64,000 nt of DNA, taken from Hofstenia miamia. Its lineage: Eukaryota; Xenacoelomorpha; Acoela. Under the pieces are notes generated by a model, which did not search any database, was not told the DNA's origin, and saw nothing but the letters and a program-made list of their open reading frames with translations. The DNA lies in NCBI GenBank assembly GCA_004352715.1, contig SCFE01000022.1, positions 2,505,196 to 2,569,195 on the forward strand, given 5' to 3'. Shown piece by piece: positions 53,840-64,000 of the stretch. The number at the start of each line of letters is the position of its first letter. The first letter of the stretch is position 1. The position numbers were made by a program, and so were the translations under genes.

Positions 53840-54839
53840 NNNNNNNNNNNNNNNNNNNNNNNNNNNNNNNNNNNNNNNNNNNNNNNNNNNNNNNNNNNNN
53901 NNNNNNNNNNNNNNNNNNNNNNNNNNNNNNNNNNNNNNNNNNNNNNNNNNNNNNNNNNNNNNNNNNNNNNNNNNNNNNNNNNNNNNNNNNNNNNNNNNNN
54001 NNNNNNNNNNNNNNNNNNNNNNNNNNNNNNNNNNNNNNNNNNNNNNNNNNNNNNNNNNNNNNNNNNNNNNNNNNNNNNNNNNNNNNNNNNNNNNNNNNNN
54101 NNNNNNNNNNNNNNNNNNNNNNNNNNNNNNNNNNNNNNNNNNNNNNNNNNNNNNNNNNNNNNNNNNNNNNNNNNNNNNNNNNNNNNNNNNNNNNNNNNNN
54201 NNNNNNNNNNNNNNNNNNNNNNNNNNNNNNNNNNNNNNNNNNNNNNNNNNNNNNNNNNNNNNNNNNNNNNNNNNNNNNNNNNNNNNNNNNNNNNNNNNNN
54301 NNNNNNNNNNNNNNNNNNNNNNNNNNNNNNNNNNNNNNNNNNNNNNNNNNNNNNNNNNNNNNNNNNNNNNNNNNNNNNNNNNNNNNNNNNNNNNNNNNNN
54401 NNNNNNNNNNNNNNNNNNNNNNNNNNNNNNNNNNNNNNNNNNNNNNNNNNNNNNNNNNNNNNNNNNNNNNNNNNNNNNNNNNNNNNNNNNNNNNNNNNNN
54501 NNNNNNNNNNNNNNNNNNNNNNNNNNNNNNNNNNNNNNNNNNNNNNNNNNNNNNNNNNNNNNNNNNNNNNNNNNNNNNNNNNNNNNNNNNNNNNNNNNNN
54601 NNNNNNNNNNNNNNNNNNNNNNNNNNNNNNNNNNNNNNNNNNNNNNNNNNNNNNNNNNNNNNNNNNNNNNNNNNNNNNNNNNNNNNNNNNNNNNNNNNNN
54701 NNNNNNNNNNNNNNNNNNNNNNNNNNNNNNNNNNNNNNNNNNNNNNNNNNNNNNNNNNNNNNNNNNNNNNNNNNNNNNNNNNNNNNNNNNNNNNNNNNNN
54801 NNNNNNNNNNNNNNNNNNNNNNNNNNNNNNNNNNNNNNN
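53840..54839. other. Assembly gap, 1000 N
   Basis: Exactly 1000 N. The right edge begins in a G10 homopolymer that corresponds to the C9-C10 run in the gypsy RNase H region at 29125 and 31601, a likely sequencing-breakpoint. Confidence 0.99.
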
Positions 54840-56034
54840 GGGGGGGGGGTCATTTACATCGATGAGTGGGCTCATTAGTATGCTCCATCCGCACTTTTAA
54901 CACTAGTAAAAGCAATTCGGCAAAAAGATCAAGAATTTTGTGCCTTGGCTTTACGTCCTGTCAACTAATAATTTGATAATAAGACTATTGAAGAGAATCA
55001 TAATTCAAGCCATTTTAGCGCAAACAAGGTACAAAATGATTTGCTGGATGCTGGTTATTGGAGCAAAAAAATGCGATTACGATTTGAACCTATTACAGTG
55101 AAATGTGGTATGTACTCGAGCAAAAAGTATAACAGCCACTAAGTCCTGTACTGGTTAATTACCCCGTGAGTTTGTCACAGTTGACATAGCCGCTCCTCTA
55201 TCTACATCAAACTTTTACAGGCTTATTGTGCTTGGACCAACACGGGTTTTGTATTCTGCCAATGGTTGACAATTTGTTTCAACATTGTTTAGCCAAATGC
55301 TGAAAACGCACAAAATTTATGTTAGCAATACCCCTCAAGGCAATGGTGTGATAGAATACATGCATTCTACTTTAAAAGACAGACTACGATCGATTGCATT
55401 GGAAGGATGATCTTGGGCAAAGGGTTTATCAGAAGCAGTCTTCAACATTGATCGACATGAGAACGCTACTGGAAGCCCCTGGTGACTGGTTAAATGTTAG
55501 CCAACGACAATCTTATATTTTACCCTGCCCAACTGAAATCTACCCAAAGAATTTTCTCCCAACAAGAGAAGCACAAATTTGTTGTGAAAGCATTACTACA
55601 ACTTACATATTTAGTGCGAATGCAATTTGTGATGAATATTATTTTATTATGATCAACTTTTCAAAGCTTTTCTTTCATCTTTGTTGAAGTGATCTTTAAC
55701 AACCTCGCCTTAAACTTAAAGCGCAGGTTCGTTCTTACAAGAGTAAATCATTACATTGTTACATTATTAAGTAAACGTTATCTTGCTTTCATTAACAGTG
55801 AAGGTTTGAGGCTTTCATAAATCAAAACCTCTTTTAAATCTTTTACGTTAACACAACTTCTCCAAGAGAGAATTAAGCCCTTGAGTTGTAAGTTCAAGAA
55901 ATTTCCTGACAATGCTACTTAGCGAAATATATTGGTGATTCCGTTTCTATTCAAATTGTTAAAATTCCTTAAAAATGAAGAATAAATTACTCTATTTAAA
56001 TACATTCTTGACTGTCAAATAAAATTAAAACATT
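54840..56034 (+). mobile_element. Gypsy-like integrase fragment (inverted copy B)
   Basis: Reverse-oriented equivalent of the gypsy units at 27925-29130 and 30385-31610. It encodes integrase blocks FVTVDIAAPL, SANG and TPQGNGVIEYMHSTLK on the plus strand, with stops. It shares some indels with unit A1 (GGGTAGAT..CAGTTGGGC) and some with unit A2 (CGCACTAAATATGTAAG), so it is not a simple copy of either. Confidence 0.82.
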
Positions 56035-56071
56035 GAAAATTAGCGTTAAATAAAAGACTCGAATAAAAATA

Positions 56072-56335
<264 letters not shown>

Positions 56336-58633
56336 CTAAAGTAGCCCATGGAAGCGATTTCATCTGAAAACTAATAGAAATAAATGCCACAAATTTATGT
56401 ATGTAACTAAAAAAGAAAATGGAAAAATTCATTCGTCAACGGACATGAAATGCTTAATGAATAATTTAGTAAAATAACGTGCGATTTACATTCATGCACA
56501 AACCGCTGTGTTAGAACGCTTCAAATTAATTATGGCTTTTTTGCATAAATATATAGAAATAGTGCAATGGTTTCGCTTAGAATGGATATGAAACATAAAT
56601 AATTATTGACAATTTACATTTAAACAGAGCAGGTCTTAAAATAAATAAAAATAGAAAAAAGTTATGAGAGCAGTCCCTTATTTATTTGTGGTAAGCATTC
56701 TTGAAAAAAAACCATAGATAATTATAAATTTTTATTCGATAATATAACTATATAGCATTTTATATATTTTATCCAAATCTAATTTACAAAAAGCGAGTTC
56801 TGTAAGATATATTATATGGAAAAGTAAATTATCTTCATTAACATCATTAAATACCAATAAGAAATAAATGGGATTCTATAATAATAAGTAATATTATTTT
56901 TAATAACATTATATAATAATAAAACATTAATATTAAAATAATACACTAATGAAAATCCTCGAAAGGAAAATATCTTCGTATGACAAAATGCATCCAACCG
57001 GAAATTTACTATTTACGAAAAATAATTAGTTGAAGTAAATACTACCCTAGTAAGTACTACCAATTCTTATTCAGAAAAAGTATCAAGTAAATACTATCAT
57101 AGTGCTTAATAGGCGAGTATTTACTATGTAGAATTTAACAGTGGCGCGTCTAGGGTGCAAGGAGGAAGAGCTATCCCTTTGGAGCAAAGCTGCGGACACT
57201 ATTTGAAATGTTCTCTTTTCATCAAAATTGTAAAAAATTTAGTTTAATTCAAGATGTCATCAATCGATTTGCTAATAAAAACAGACGATAGCATTTTATG
57301 TAAATTTACTTTTGTTCAAACAACTTTTAGTTTACAATTATTTTATGTGAAGACTGGGTGTCAGCCCGCCTCGTTTTAAAAATCCTAAACGCGCCTTTGG
57401 TATTTACTATCTAGTTTGATTACGCGTTTTTAAAACAAATCATGTTAACTAAAGCGTTTCTTTCTTTTCTAGCTTGTGTATTAATTAGTATAAATTTCTT
57501 ATCAAAAGTACGGCACTTTCCTTTTAAAAATAACAAAATGTGGCATAACTAAATAGTAAAAAAGATTTTGTAAAATTTAAACTGGAGTTAATACATGCAC
57601 TAGGGTGGGGCCCTTATCGGGCATGAACAAAATCCGGTTTTGAAAGTTCCAAAGAAATTGGACAACAACAAGTGAATTTTCTGTTTCTGTGAACACGATG
57701 TAATGCAGACAGAAAGCGAACTAGTAGACCAACCCTTCTGACTGATGATAAAATTGCAGAGATCCTTAATGAAAGATAGCATTCAGCTTCAAAAAGTCTG
57801 AGAGATGTTGAGAGAGCACTCGAATGTTTTATGGAATTGTTCACAAAGCGGGGGAAAAACGGATGAATTGAAACAACCAGATAAAAGAAAGCGAAAAGAT
57901 TATTCTATACGATTTTGGAAATTGTTGAAAACCATGGAATCGCAAAGCTTCACCACTTTTCTTCACTGGCGAGGCGTGATTTCACCTAATGGTTATGTCA
58001 ACAGCGAAAGCACAAGAATCTGGTCAACACAAAATCGCCATCCTTGCATGAACAAATCATGCAATCAGAAGCTTGGAATGTGGTGAGTGGAATAGTAAGA
58101 CCTTGTTTTTAGAAAAAAACATTGAACAGTGTTTTGTAGTATTACATTACACAGTTTATTTTGTATTGGAAGGAAATAGCGTTCTTTTTTGACATCCCGC
58201 AAATTTTAATCATATATTGTAAAATGCTTCATGAGTTTGAAATTTCACAGACTGAGTTTTGTATTTTTGGAATATTTTTTGATATTACATGTACAATGTA
58301 CATGTATAGACTGATTTCACAAAAAACATTGCAAATGACAATGTTAGAACGATACTAAATGAATTATAGATCCAACCGATATGTAATTCTGAAGGAATTT
58401 AATGGGTTACATTGGACGCATTTTATGCGGTAACGTTGTTAAAATAATTCATATTTTTGAGCGATAGTGAGATAATTGGACATTGTGAAAGAAATATTGG
58501 TGATATAAAACACATTCCTGATTGATTATATCTAAAACACATAATCGCAAAGCAATATCTATTGCGAATGCATCTGTGAAAAAAGTGCATAGCAGTGCGA
58601 TATGAAACAACAATCTACATTTGTGAAAAATAC
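56336..58633 (-). other. DPM1 copy B intron 2
   Basis: Matches copy A intron 2 at both ends. The middle (57390-58280) is private and holds a mariner-like relic. Confidence 0.6.
57600..58086 (+). pseudogene. Tc1/mariner-superfamily transposase relic
   Basis: Plus strand 57950-58086 contains a GEA.FHL segment and, one frame over, NGYVNSESTRIWSTQN followed by a ...KLGMW end. This equals the 'DEAhFhLnGyVN.qN.RiWs.eNP' region around the second catalytic Asp of mariner/IS630-type transposases. Upstream there are helix-turn-helix-like remnants with stops. Present only in the inverted copy of DPM1 intron 2, so it inserted after the copies separated or was lost from copy A. Confidence 0.6.
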
Positions 58634-58939
58634 CTGAGTGACAAAATTAGCAACAATGCTAATGGTTTTACGTAATAACCCCCAACCACTCACACCACCA
58701 CCGGGACCACAATAACGACTACCAGTCACAATATCACAGTTGCTGGATCGCTGTGCTTCGATGAACTGCACGAGAAATCTCGGATCGTGAGAGAGGTCGG
58801 CGTCCATTATAATAACAAAATCACCGGATGTGAATTGAAGACCAAAGACGTAGGCGGTGCCTAAGCCTAATTTACGCGGACGTGTATGCAGCACAACATG
58901 CTCTGATCCATAAATTTCACCCAATTTAATAGCAGCTTC
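58634..58939 (-). CDS. DPM1: DPM1 copy B, exon 2 (catalytic core)
   Basis: 102 codons with AG acceptor and GT donor exactly as in copy A. It carries KLGLGTAYVFGL, VIIMDADLSHDP (GT2 DAD site) and GGGVSGWGLLRK...ANFVTQ. At the three positions that differ from copy A it holds the family-typical residues. Its exon 1 is not visible; it would lie in the gap 61328-62327 or be absent. Confidence 0.9.
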
Positions 58940-61105
58940 CTACAATATCAATTGAGTAAGAAATATATAGTAAATACATAACAATTTGTTTAAAAAGTGT
59001 GTATATAGGGTTCAATTTCCAAAAATCCATACTACAGAAGAGCTAGTCAGGTTTCTGTATGTAAGGAAATATCTGAAAATGTCTTACAAATATTGAGCTA
59101 TTTAAACTTACGAAACTGTATATACATTTGAAAATATTTGATCTCCGCAAAATATTGGTGCATACCATAAAGTATGAGACATAAAAAATGACTCAAACAA
59201 TTGTTTTTGATGCATGTGTGTGTAGAGTATTATTTTAAAATGAATGAAAACTATTAATTTATTTCATTTTATATGCACATTTTATGCGTATATTTTTCCG
59301 AACTGGGCCTTACTGTGATTCAATCAATGAAGAAATAAATAATGTTCATGATAATTATAATAATATTGTTCGAGCAACAATTTTCAGATAGTTAAACTAC
59401 GTTAATAAGCCAAGTTCATGAAAAAAAAATCTGCAAGGACTGTTGCCATAGTCACCGTTATGATTAAATCAGAAGAATTTTAAAAAGTTGTGTTGAATAA
59501 GTCAATGGATAGCACTCGATATAGACGCAATTCACGGCAATGCCCGCAAAATTTCTAAACAAAGAAAGCTTCCTGGAACAAAAGAAGGTTGTTATTGTAA
59601 AACAACCGACTATAACATTTTAGGACAAAATAATTTTAATAAAAAACAAACTAGACTAATTCAATCCTATACATGTTTTTATTAAAATTTTTTAAATTTT
59701 AAACTAACACAGAACTGTTCCTTTTGAATCTTCCTTCTTAAATAGACTTATATATTGGACTATTCACTTAGAACCTATAAACATTAAGTCAGATGCAAGT
59801 AATAGATTCCTTGCATTTTATAAAAAAATAATTTTTCGATATTCTATCTTGAAAATAGGGATAGAATACTTGACACAAAACCAAAACAAACTGTAGCGAG
59901 TAAGAAATCTGTGTATTTCGAATAATTAGGAAATAATAATGTATTAACTCTTTACCGTATTGGGTCTACAGACACCAAACCGTATTTTGTTCCTTATTAT
60001 GATGTACAATTTAATCTCAATCAAATTTGCTATTGTATTGTGATATCCTAGATTCGCATGTATGCATAACTAAGATTTACTAATAATACATCCAAAAACA
60101 GTGATTCAAAACATATTGCACTTAACTTACTTAATGTACTGATAAAATGGGAACTTCTACTCAATAATAATGAACAAAGATTTAAGAATGAATTCATGTA
60201 TTGTGCAATTATTTCAGAAAACAATTGGATGCTATTAATTGCTTAAATAAGTGAAATAATTCATTTTAAAAAAAGAATATGGGAAAAGAAGAATATATTG
60301 TATCAAATTGATGTCCTTTATCAAAGTACTGCATAACACTGCTGTACAAAAATCCGGACAAACTTCTTAATTAAGAGAAATATCTTTAAAATGTAGCATT
60401 GGTGAATATGAGATAATTGCCACAAGAGTTTCTTGCGCTAAAGCAAACATGCAACTGAGTACCTCTCAATCTTAAGAGAAACAGCACCCATTTAATAAAT
60501 TTTCATAATTGTTCTAATTTTCGCCAAAACTGAGATCCATGACATACCTTCAGGTAGAGTTATCCGAAGCATGTATATTTTATTTCAATGCTAGTGGAAT
60601 AATCAAATCGACATTGTTTTTTAAGTTCGATTTTTTATCCCCTAGATAGCCAAATTCAATTTCTATTTAAATATAAAATACATTTGCTAAGAGTTTAGTA
60701 TGACCAATTTTCTTAGTTTTCTTGTTTAGGTAAAAAATTATTTTCTATTAACTTTGTCATGACCAGCTATAATGGAAATATTTAAAACTAGGCCCCTGCG
60801 AGTTTATATTTTTGGTTCGATTCGAGTTGGAATTTTTTTTCTCGTTAGGTTAAGCTATATATAACTGTGCTACCCTATAAAAAAGGAAATGTGCAACAGA
60901 AATACATGTTAAACTACACGGGAGAAGCTATGCCTGATTGCTTCTTCTACATTACAGGAAAAATTGAAGAAAAATAGATACCAATCAAGCTAATTTCAAG
61001 CTGGTTTTGAGTACTCGAAATTTCGAGTTGTGTTTTTCGACCTCGAGTCGAATTCGAGTACTCACGGAGTGCTAACATGAATATATATATATATATATAT
61101 ATATA
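58940..61105 (-). other. DPM1 copy B intron 1
   Basis: Matches copy A intron 1 in long blocks. About 59540-60050 is private and shows no recognised coding or terminal repeats. Ends in an (AT)n run at 61080-61105. Confidence 0.55.
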
Positions 61106-61306
61106 ATGAAAATGTCATTGATGTCTTCACCAAACATCCTTAATACAAAAGTATCAACAGAAGTTTTCTTCGAAAACTTATGTAAACAATCTAAATTCAA
61201 TAAACATGAAGAAGAAGAATATAAATTTGAAATAAAAAAGTTATATAACTATGTAAACACAAAGATTAAAATTCCTAACAACGGAAAAACGAAACAAATG
61301 CATTAA
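61106..61306 (+). pseudogene. Penelope-like element, 5' end (copy B)
   Basis: 66 codons nearly identical to the start of the Penelope-like frame at 23002-23202 (one difference near the frameshift). Cut off by the gap at 61328. The same frame break (before the DKG block) is present in both copies, so it predates the duplication. Confidence 0.75.
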
Positions 61307-61327
61307 GAAACCTATCAGAAGACAAAA

Positions 61328-62327
61328 NNNNNNNNNNNNNNNNNNNNNNNNNNNNNNNNNNNNNNNNNNNNNNNNNNNNNNNNNNNNNNNNNNNNNNNNN
61401 NNNNNNNNNNNNNNNNNNNNNNNNNNNNNNNNNNNNNNNNNNNNNNNNNNNNNNNNNNNNNNNNNNNNNNNNNNNNNNNNNNNNNNNNNNNNNNNNNNNN
61501 NNNNNNNNNNNNNNNNNNNNNNNNNNNNNNNNNNNNNNNNNNNNNNNNNNNNNNNNNNNNNNNNNNNNNNNNNNNNNNNNNNNNNNNNNNNNNNNNNNNN
61601 NNNNNNNNNNNNNNNNNNNNNNNNNNNNNNNNNNNNNNNNNNNNNNNNNNNNNNNNNNNNNNNNNNNNNNNNNNNNNNNNNNNNNNNNNNNNNNNNNNNN
61701 NNNNNNNNNNNNNNNNNNNNNNNNNNNNNNNNNNNNNNNNNNNNNNNNNNNNNNNNNNNNNNNNNNNNNNNNNNNNNNNNNNNNNNNNNNNNNNNNNNNN
61801 NNNNNNNNNNNNNNNNNNNNNNNNNNNNNNNNNNNNNNNNNNNNNNNNNNNNNNNNNNNNNNNNNNNNNNNNNNNNNNNNNNNNNNNNNNNNNNNNNNNN
61901 NNNNNNNNNNNNNNNNNNNNNNNNNNNNNNNNNNNNNNNNNNNNNNNNNNNNNNNNNNNNNNNNNNNNNNNNNNNNNNNNNNNNNNNNNNNNNNNNNNNN
62001 NNNNNNNNNNNNNNNNNNNNNNNNNNNNNNNNNNNNNNNNNNNNNNNNNNNNNNNNNNNNNNNNNNNNNNNNNNNNNNNNNNNNNNNNNNNNNNNNNNNN
62101 NNNNNNNNNNNNNNNNNNNNNNNNNNNNNNNNNNNNNNNNNNNNNNNNNNNNNNNNNNNNNNNNNNNNNNNNNNNNNNNNNNNNNNNNNNNNNNNNNNNN
62201 NNNNNNNNNNNNNNNNNNNNNNNNNNNNNNNNNNNNNNNNNNNNNNNNNNNNNNNNNNNNNNNNNNNNNNNNNNNNNNNNNNNNNNNNNNNNNNNNNNNN
62301 NNNNNNNNNNNNNNNNNNNNNNNNNNN
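61328..62327. other. Assembly gap, 1000 N
   Basis: Exactly 1000 N; separates the inverted DPM1 contig from the right end of the Polinton. Confidence 0.99.
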
Positions 62328-62650
62328 ATAATAACCATCCAATGCTAATTAAAAAAACTACAATTTCAAATCATATTCCTAACATTACAAAAGGAATTGA
62401 TAACATTTTAATTCATTGTTCTCTGATAAGTGATAGCATATATAATGGAAATTCTAGTGATATAGTATTTACTTTTCCTACAAATGATTTAGTATCAAGT
62501 TATCCATTTACAAAACAACCTTTGCGCAAATTATTCAACAAAATCAACACAAATGAAATAAGAGAAATAAGAATATACATTACTGATAGTCAAAATCAAA
62601 TTATTAATTTAAATGATAATCATGTTCACTTAGTATTTTTAATCAAATAA
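62328..62650 (+). pseudogene. Penton-like minor capsid protein, C-terminal part
   Basis: The frame from the gap edge runs HPMLIKK, then GIDNILIHCSLI, ...DIVFTFP and EIRIYITDSQNQIINLNDN, ending at 62650. These are the 'vdni.ihcdLi' and 'i.ir.yitds.g..idLnge' blocks that end Polinton minor capsid proteins. The first ATG (62342) is internal, not a true start. Complements the N-terminal fragment at 52717-53191. Confidence 0.75.
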
Positions 62651-62689
62651 GATTATTGTTAAAATTGTGGGAATAATGATTTTCTTAAG

Positions 62690-62704
62690 GAGAACTTTGT
62701 TCTC
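62690..62704 (+). promoter_or_regulatory. GAGAAC-TTT-GTTCTC palindrome
   Basis: Perfect 15-bp palindrome around TTT, 30 nt before the next TATATA motif. Shared with the penton upstream region (52649-52661), including the following CTGTT. Confidence 0.55.
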
Positions 62705-62733
62705 TGTTGTGAAATTAATTTTCACTCCTTCCT

Positions 62734-62739
62734 TATATA
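62734..62739 (+). promoter_or_regulatory. TATATA start-proximal motif, 62743 gene
   Basis: GTGAAATTAATTTTCACTCC-TT-CCTTATATAG, three bases before the ATG. Confidence 0.65.
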
Positions 62740-62742
62740 GAC

Positions 62743-63048
62743 ATGACTAAATATAAGAAAGCTTATGAAAACTATTTAAGGGTTAATTTTAATAACACAC
62801 AGGTAGAGAATACTCCCCTTTTAAAAGAAACAAATTTAACCACAGGTAAAGGAACTTCCCCCTTAAAGATTAACTCACAAGTAACAAGCAATAATAAAAA
62901 GTTAGAAACACCAAATGAACAAAAGGGAATGGAGATACAAATGTTGTTTAAAAAGTTTTCCAAGAATGAGCCCCAGAAGTTTGACAATATAAGGACAAGA
63001 TTTTTAAAACTATTGCAAAATGATTTTCTTTTTCCTTATATAGTAAAA
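62743..63048 (+). CDS. Small unknown Polinton protein reading into the capsid gene
   Basis: About 102 residues (MTKYKKAYENYL...), polar and Lys/Asn-rich, no motif recognised. It has its own TATATA motif, so it was a separate gene. It now has no stop and runs in frame through the promoter motif of the capsid gene into it. A deletion or stop loss may have fused the two. It could be a minor virion or cement protein; unproven. Confidence 0.5.
63037..63042 (+). promoter_or_regulatory. TATATA start-proximal motif, major capsid gene
   Basis: CTTTTTCCTTATATAG, six bases before ATG 63049. Confidence 0.65.
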
Positions 63049-63601
63049 ATGACTGACATTAATGCTTATATAGATGTGAAATTTAAAATAGTTAAACTTG
63101 ATAACACAGGATTTGCTTCAGCAGATAATGTTTCCATTAGTCTACTCACTTTTTAACAGAGTCTTTGTGGAGTATAACAATACTTCTACTACAAATCTTA
63201 CTAATTTTTCAAAAGTCACCCATTTACACAAAATTTTTGAGTACTCAGAATCTTATTTGAAAACTGCGCAAAATGAATTCTTCTACAAGGATAAGGATGA
63301 TAAAATAGAACTTCTAAAAGATGGAAATGAAATTAATACAATTTTTTATCTTGGTAAAGTTGATTTTTTCAGAGGATTAAGACATAGTATTTTACCTGCA
63401 GGCGAGGTTCAAGTAAATCTTGAATTAGCAAAAGATGACAATGTGATATTCAATCCAGCTGGAAATGGAAAACTAGTTGTCACTCAATTACATCTCTTTG
63501 TACCACAATTAGCATTCAATCCTAGTGGAAGAAAGATGTATTTGAATAGTTTTATAAATAATAAATGGGTGTATATAAGAAACACATNTTCTTTAATATA
63601 A
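63049..63601 (+). pseudogene. Hexon-like major capsid protein, N-terminal fragment
   Basis: Start at ATG 63049 chosen from the promoter motif; the first frame stops at 63156. A 1-nt shift near 63135-63150 continues with FNRVFVEYNN, YSESYLKTAQNEFF, FRGLRHSILPAGEVQVNLEL and FVPQLAFNP, resembling the first jelly roll of Polinton/adintovirus double jelly-roll capsid proteins. Only ~185 residues remain of the usual ~450-650. A single N at 63588 precedes a stop, followed directly by the terminal repeat region. The second jelly roll is deleted, so this copy cannot form capsids. Confidence 0.7.
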
Positions 63602-63720
63602 TGCTAAAATTTTTAATGAGACCTGTACCTGTCACCCTGATGTGAAACAGACATTGATTCACAATATTTAAAATTGTGATTCTCTCTTTAACCAAATTGT
63701 GAATAACTTTATGCATTCTT
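63602..63720 (+). other. Subterminal region between capsid fragment and right TIR
   Basis: Non-coding. GAGACCTGTAC occurs here (63618) and again inside the TIR (63734), a ~116-bp spaced direct repeat. Confidence 0.5.
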
Positions 63721-63998
63721 GATATTTTTATTGAGACCTGTACTTAAACCTGACCTGGCCCCAAACCAAAACTTTGAATTTGATTTGATGCTGCAAATTT
63801 TTCTCCAATATTTGCAATAAATTTGAAGGAAATTTACTTAACAAGTTAAAGAAGGAGCACTGTTTCCACTGAATTTTAGTTTCATTTTCATATACTACTA
63901 AAATAGCATTGTTGCCATATTGACATATTTCAAACTACCAACATTATGCATAGGGAGTTAATTCAAATACAAATTTCCACAATATTCGACCTGTTACT
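63721..63998 (-). repeat. Polinton right terminal inverted repeat
   Basis: Reverse complement matches 42733-43012 at roughly 75-80%, ending CTGTTACT. Only two bases (TT) of flank are in the window. Confidence 0.9.
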
Positions 63999-64000
63999 TT

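Noticed and set aside
63098-63601. Capsid gene starting at 63098
   Set aside because: That ATG is out of frame with the conserved start at 63049; the frame is the shifted continuation of the same gene.

Overview
This is an AT-rich eukaryotic window, almost certainly from an invertebrate animal. The only clear host gene is a spliced copy of DPM1, the dolichol-phosphate mannose synthase catalytic subunit. It has GT-AG introns, and its exons are embedded in animal-type transposons: Polinton/Maverick, Penelope, gypsy, CR1/Jockey-like LINEs, hAT and Tc1/mariner. I cannot name the species. Seven N runs are present. Five are exactly 1000 N, which is the usual placeholder for a scaffold gap of unknown size, so joins across them are not proven.

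Layout. 1-2.4 kb: inverted repeat around a gap. 2.7-9.1 kb: a LINE RT scrap, a dynamin/Mx-like GTPase pseudogene, and a 3.2 kb decayed coding relic I cannot identify. 9.1-19 kb: mostly non-coding, with foldback repeats, a tRNA-like sequence, a LINE 3' end and a Tc1/mariner relic. 19.1-21.1 kb: a LINE RT relic split by a complete 1.03 kb hAT derivative with a perfect 8-bp target duplication. 21.2-27.9 kb: DPM1 copy A in three exons, the last one damaged, with a Penelope-like RT in intron 1. 27.9-33.3 kb: tandem gypsy RT/RNase H/integrase fragments with a 0.5 kb Polinton gene fragment spliced between units. 33.6-34.1 kb: a second dynamin-like pseudogene. 35.9-41 kb: two LINE-type RT relics with internal duplications. 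41.5-42.5 kb: a tandemly duplicated unknown ORF.

42.7-64.0 kb: a Polinton/Maverick (adintovirus-like) element bounded by ~270-bp inverted repeats. Its left arm is well preserved (minus strand): a PLA2-like protein, a putative fibre protein, an adenain-type protease, a hydrophobic Gly/Lys-rich core-like protein, protein-primed-type DNA polymerase B, integrase and a second PLA2-like protein. The right arm (plus strand) is damaged: frameshifted packaging ATPase, coiled-coil protein, split penton-like minor capsid protein and truncated major capsid protein. The penton gene is interrupted by ~9 kb holding a reversed integrase fragment, a gap, an inverted second copy of the DPM1 locus (exons 2 and 3 intact), and another gap. 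That insert looks like a misplaced alternative-haplotype contig or a true complex rearrangement.

The most interesting signals are in the Polinton. Nine genes on both strands carry a TATATA(G)-type motif 0-6 nt before the ATG. The two genes lacking both this motif and a usable ATG (protease, integrase) each overlap the end of the preceding gene at an A8-A9 run, which suggests expression by frameshifting or slippage.
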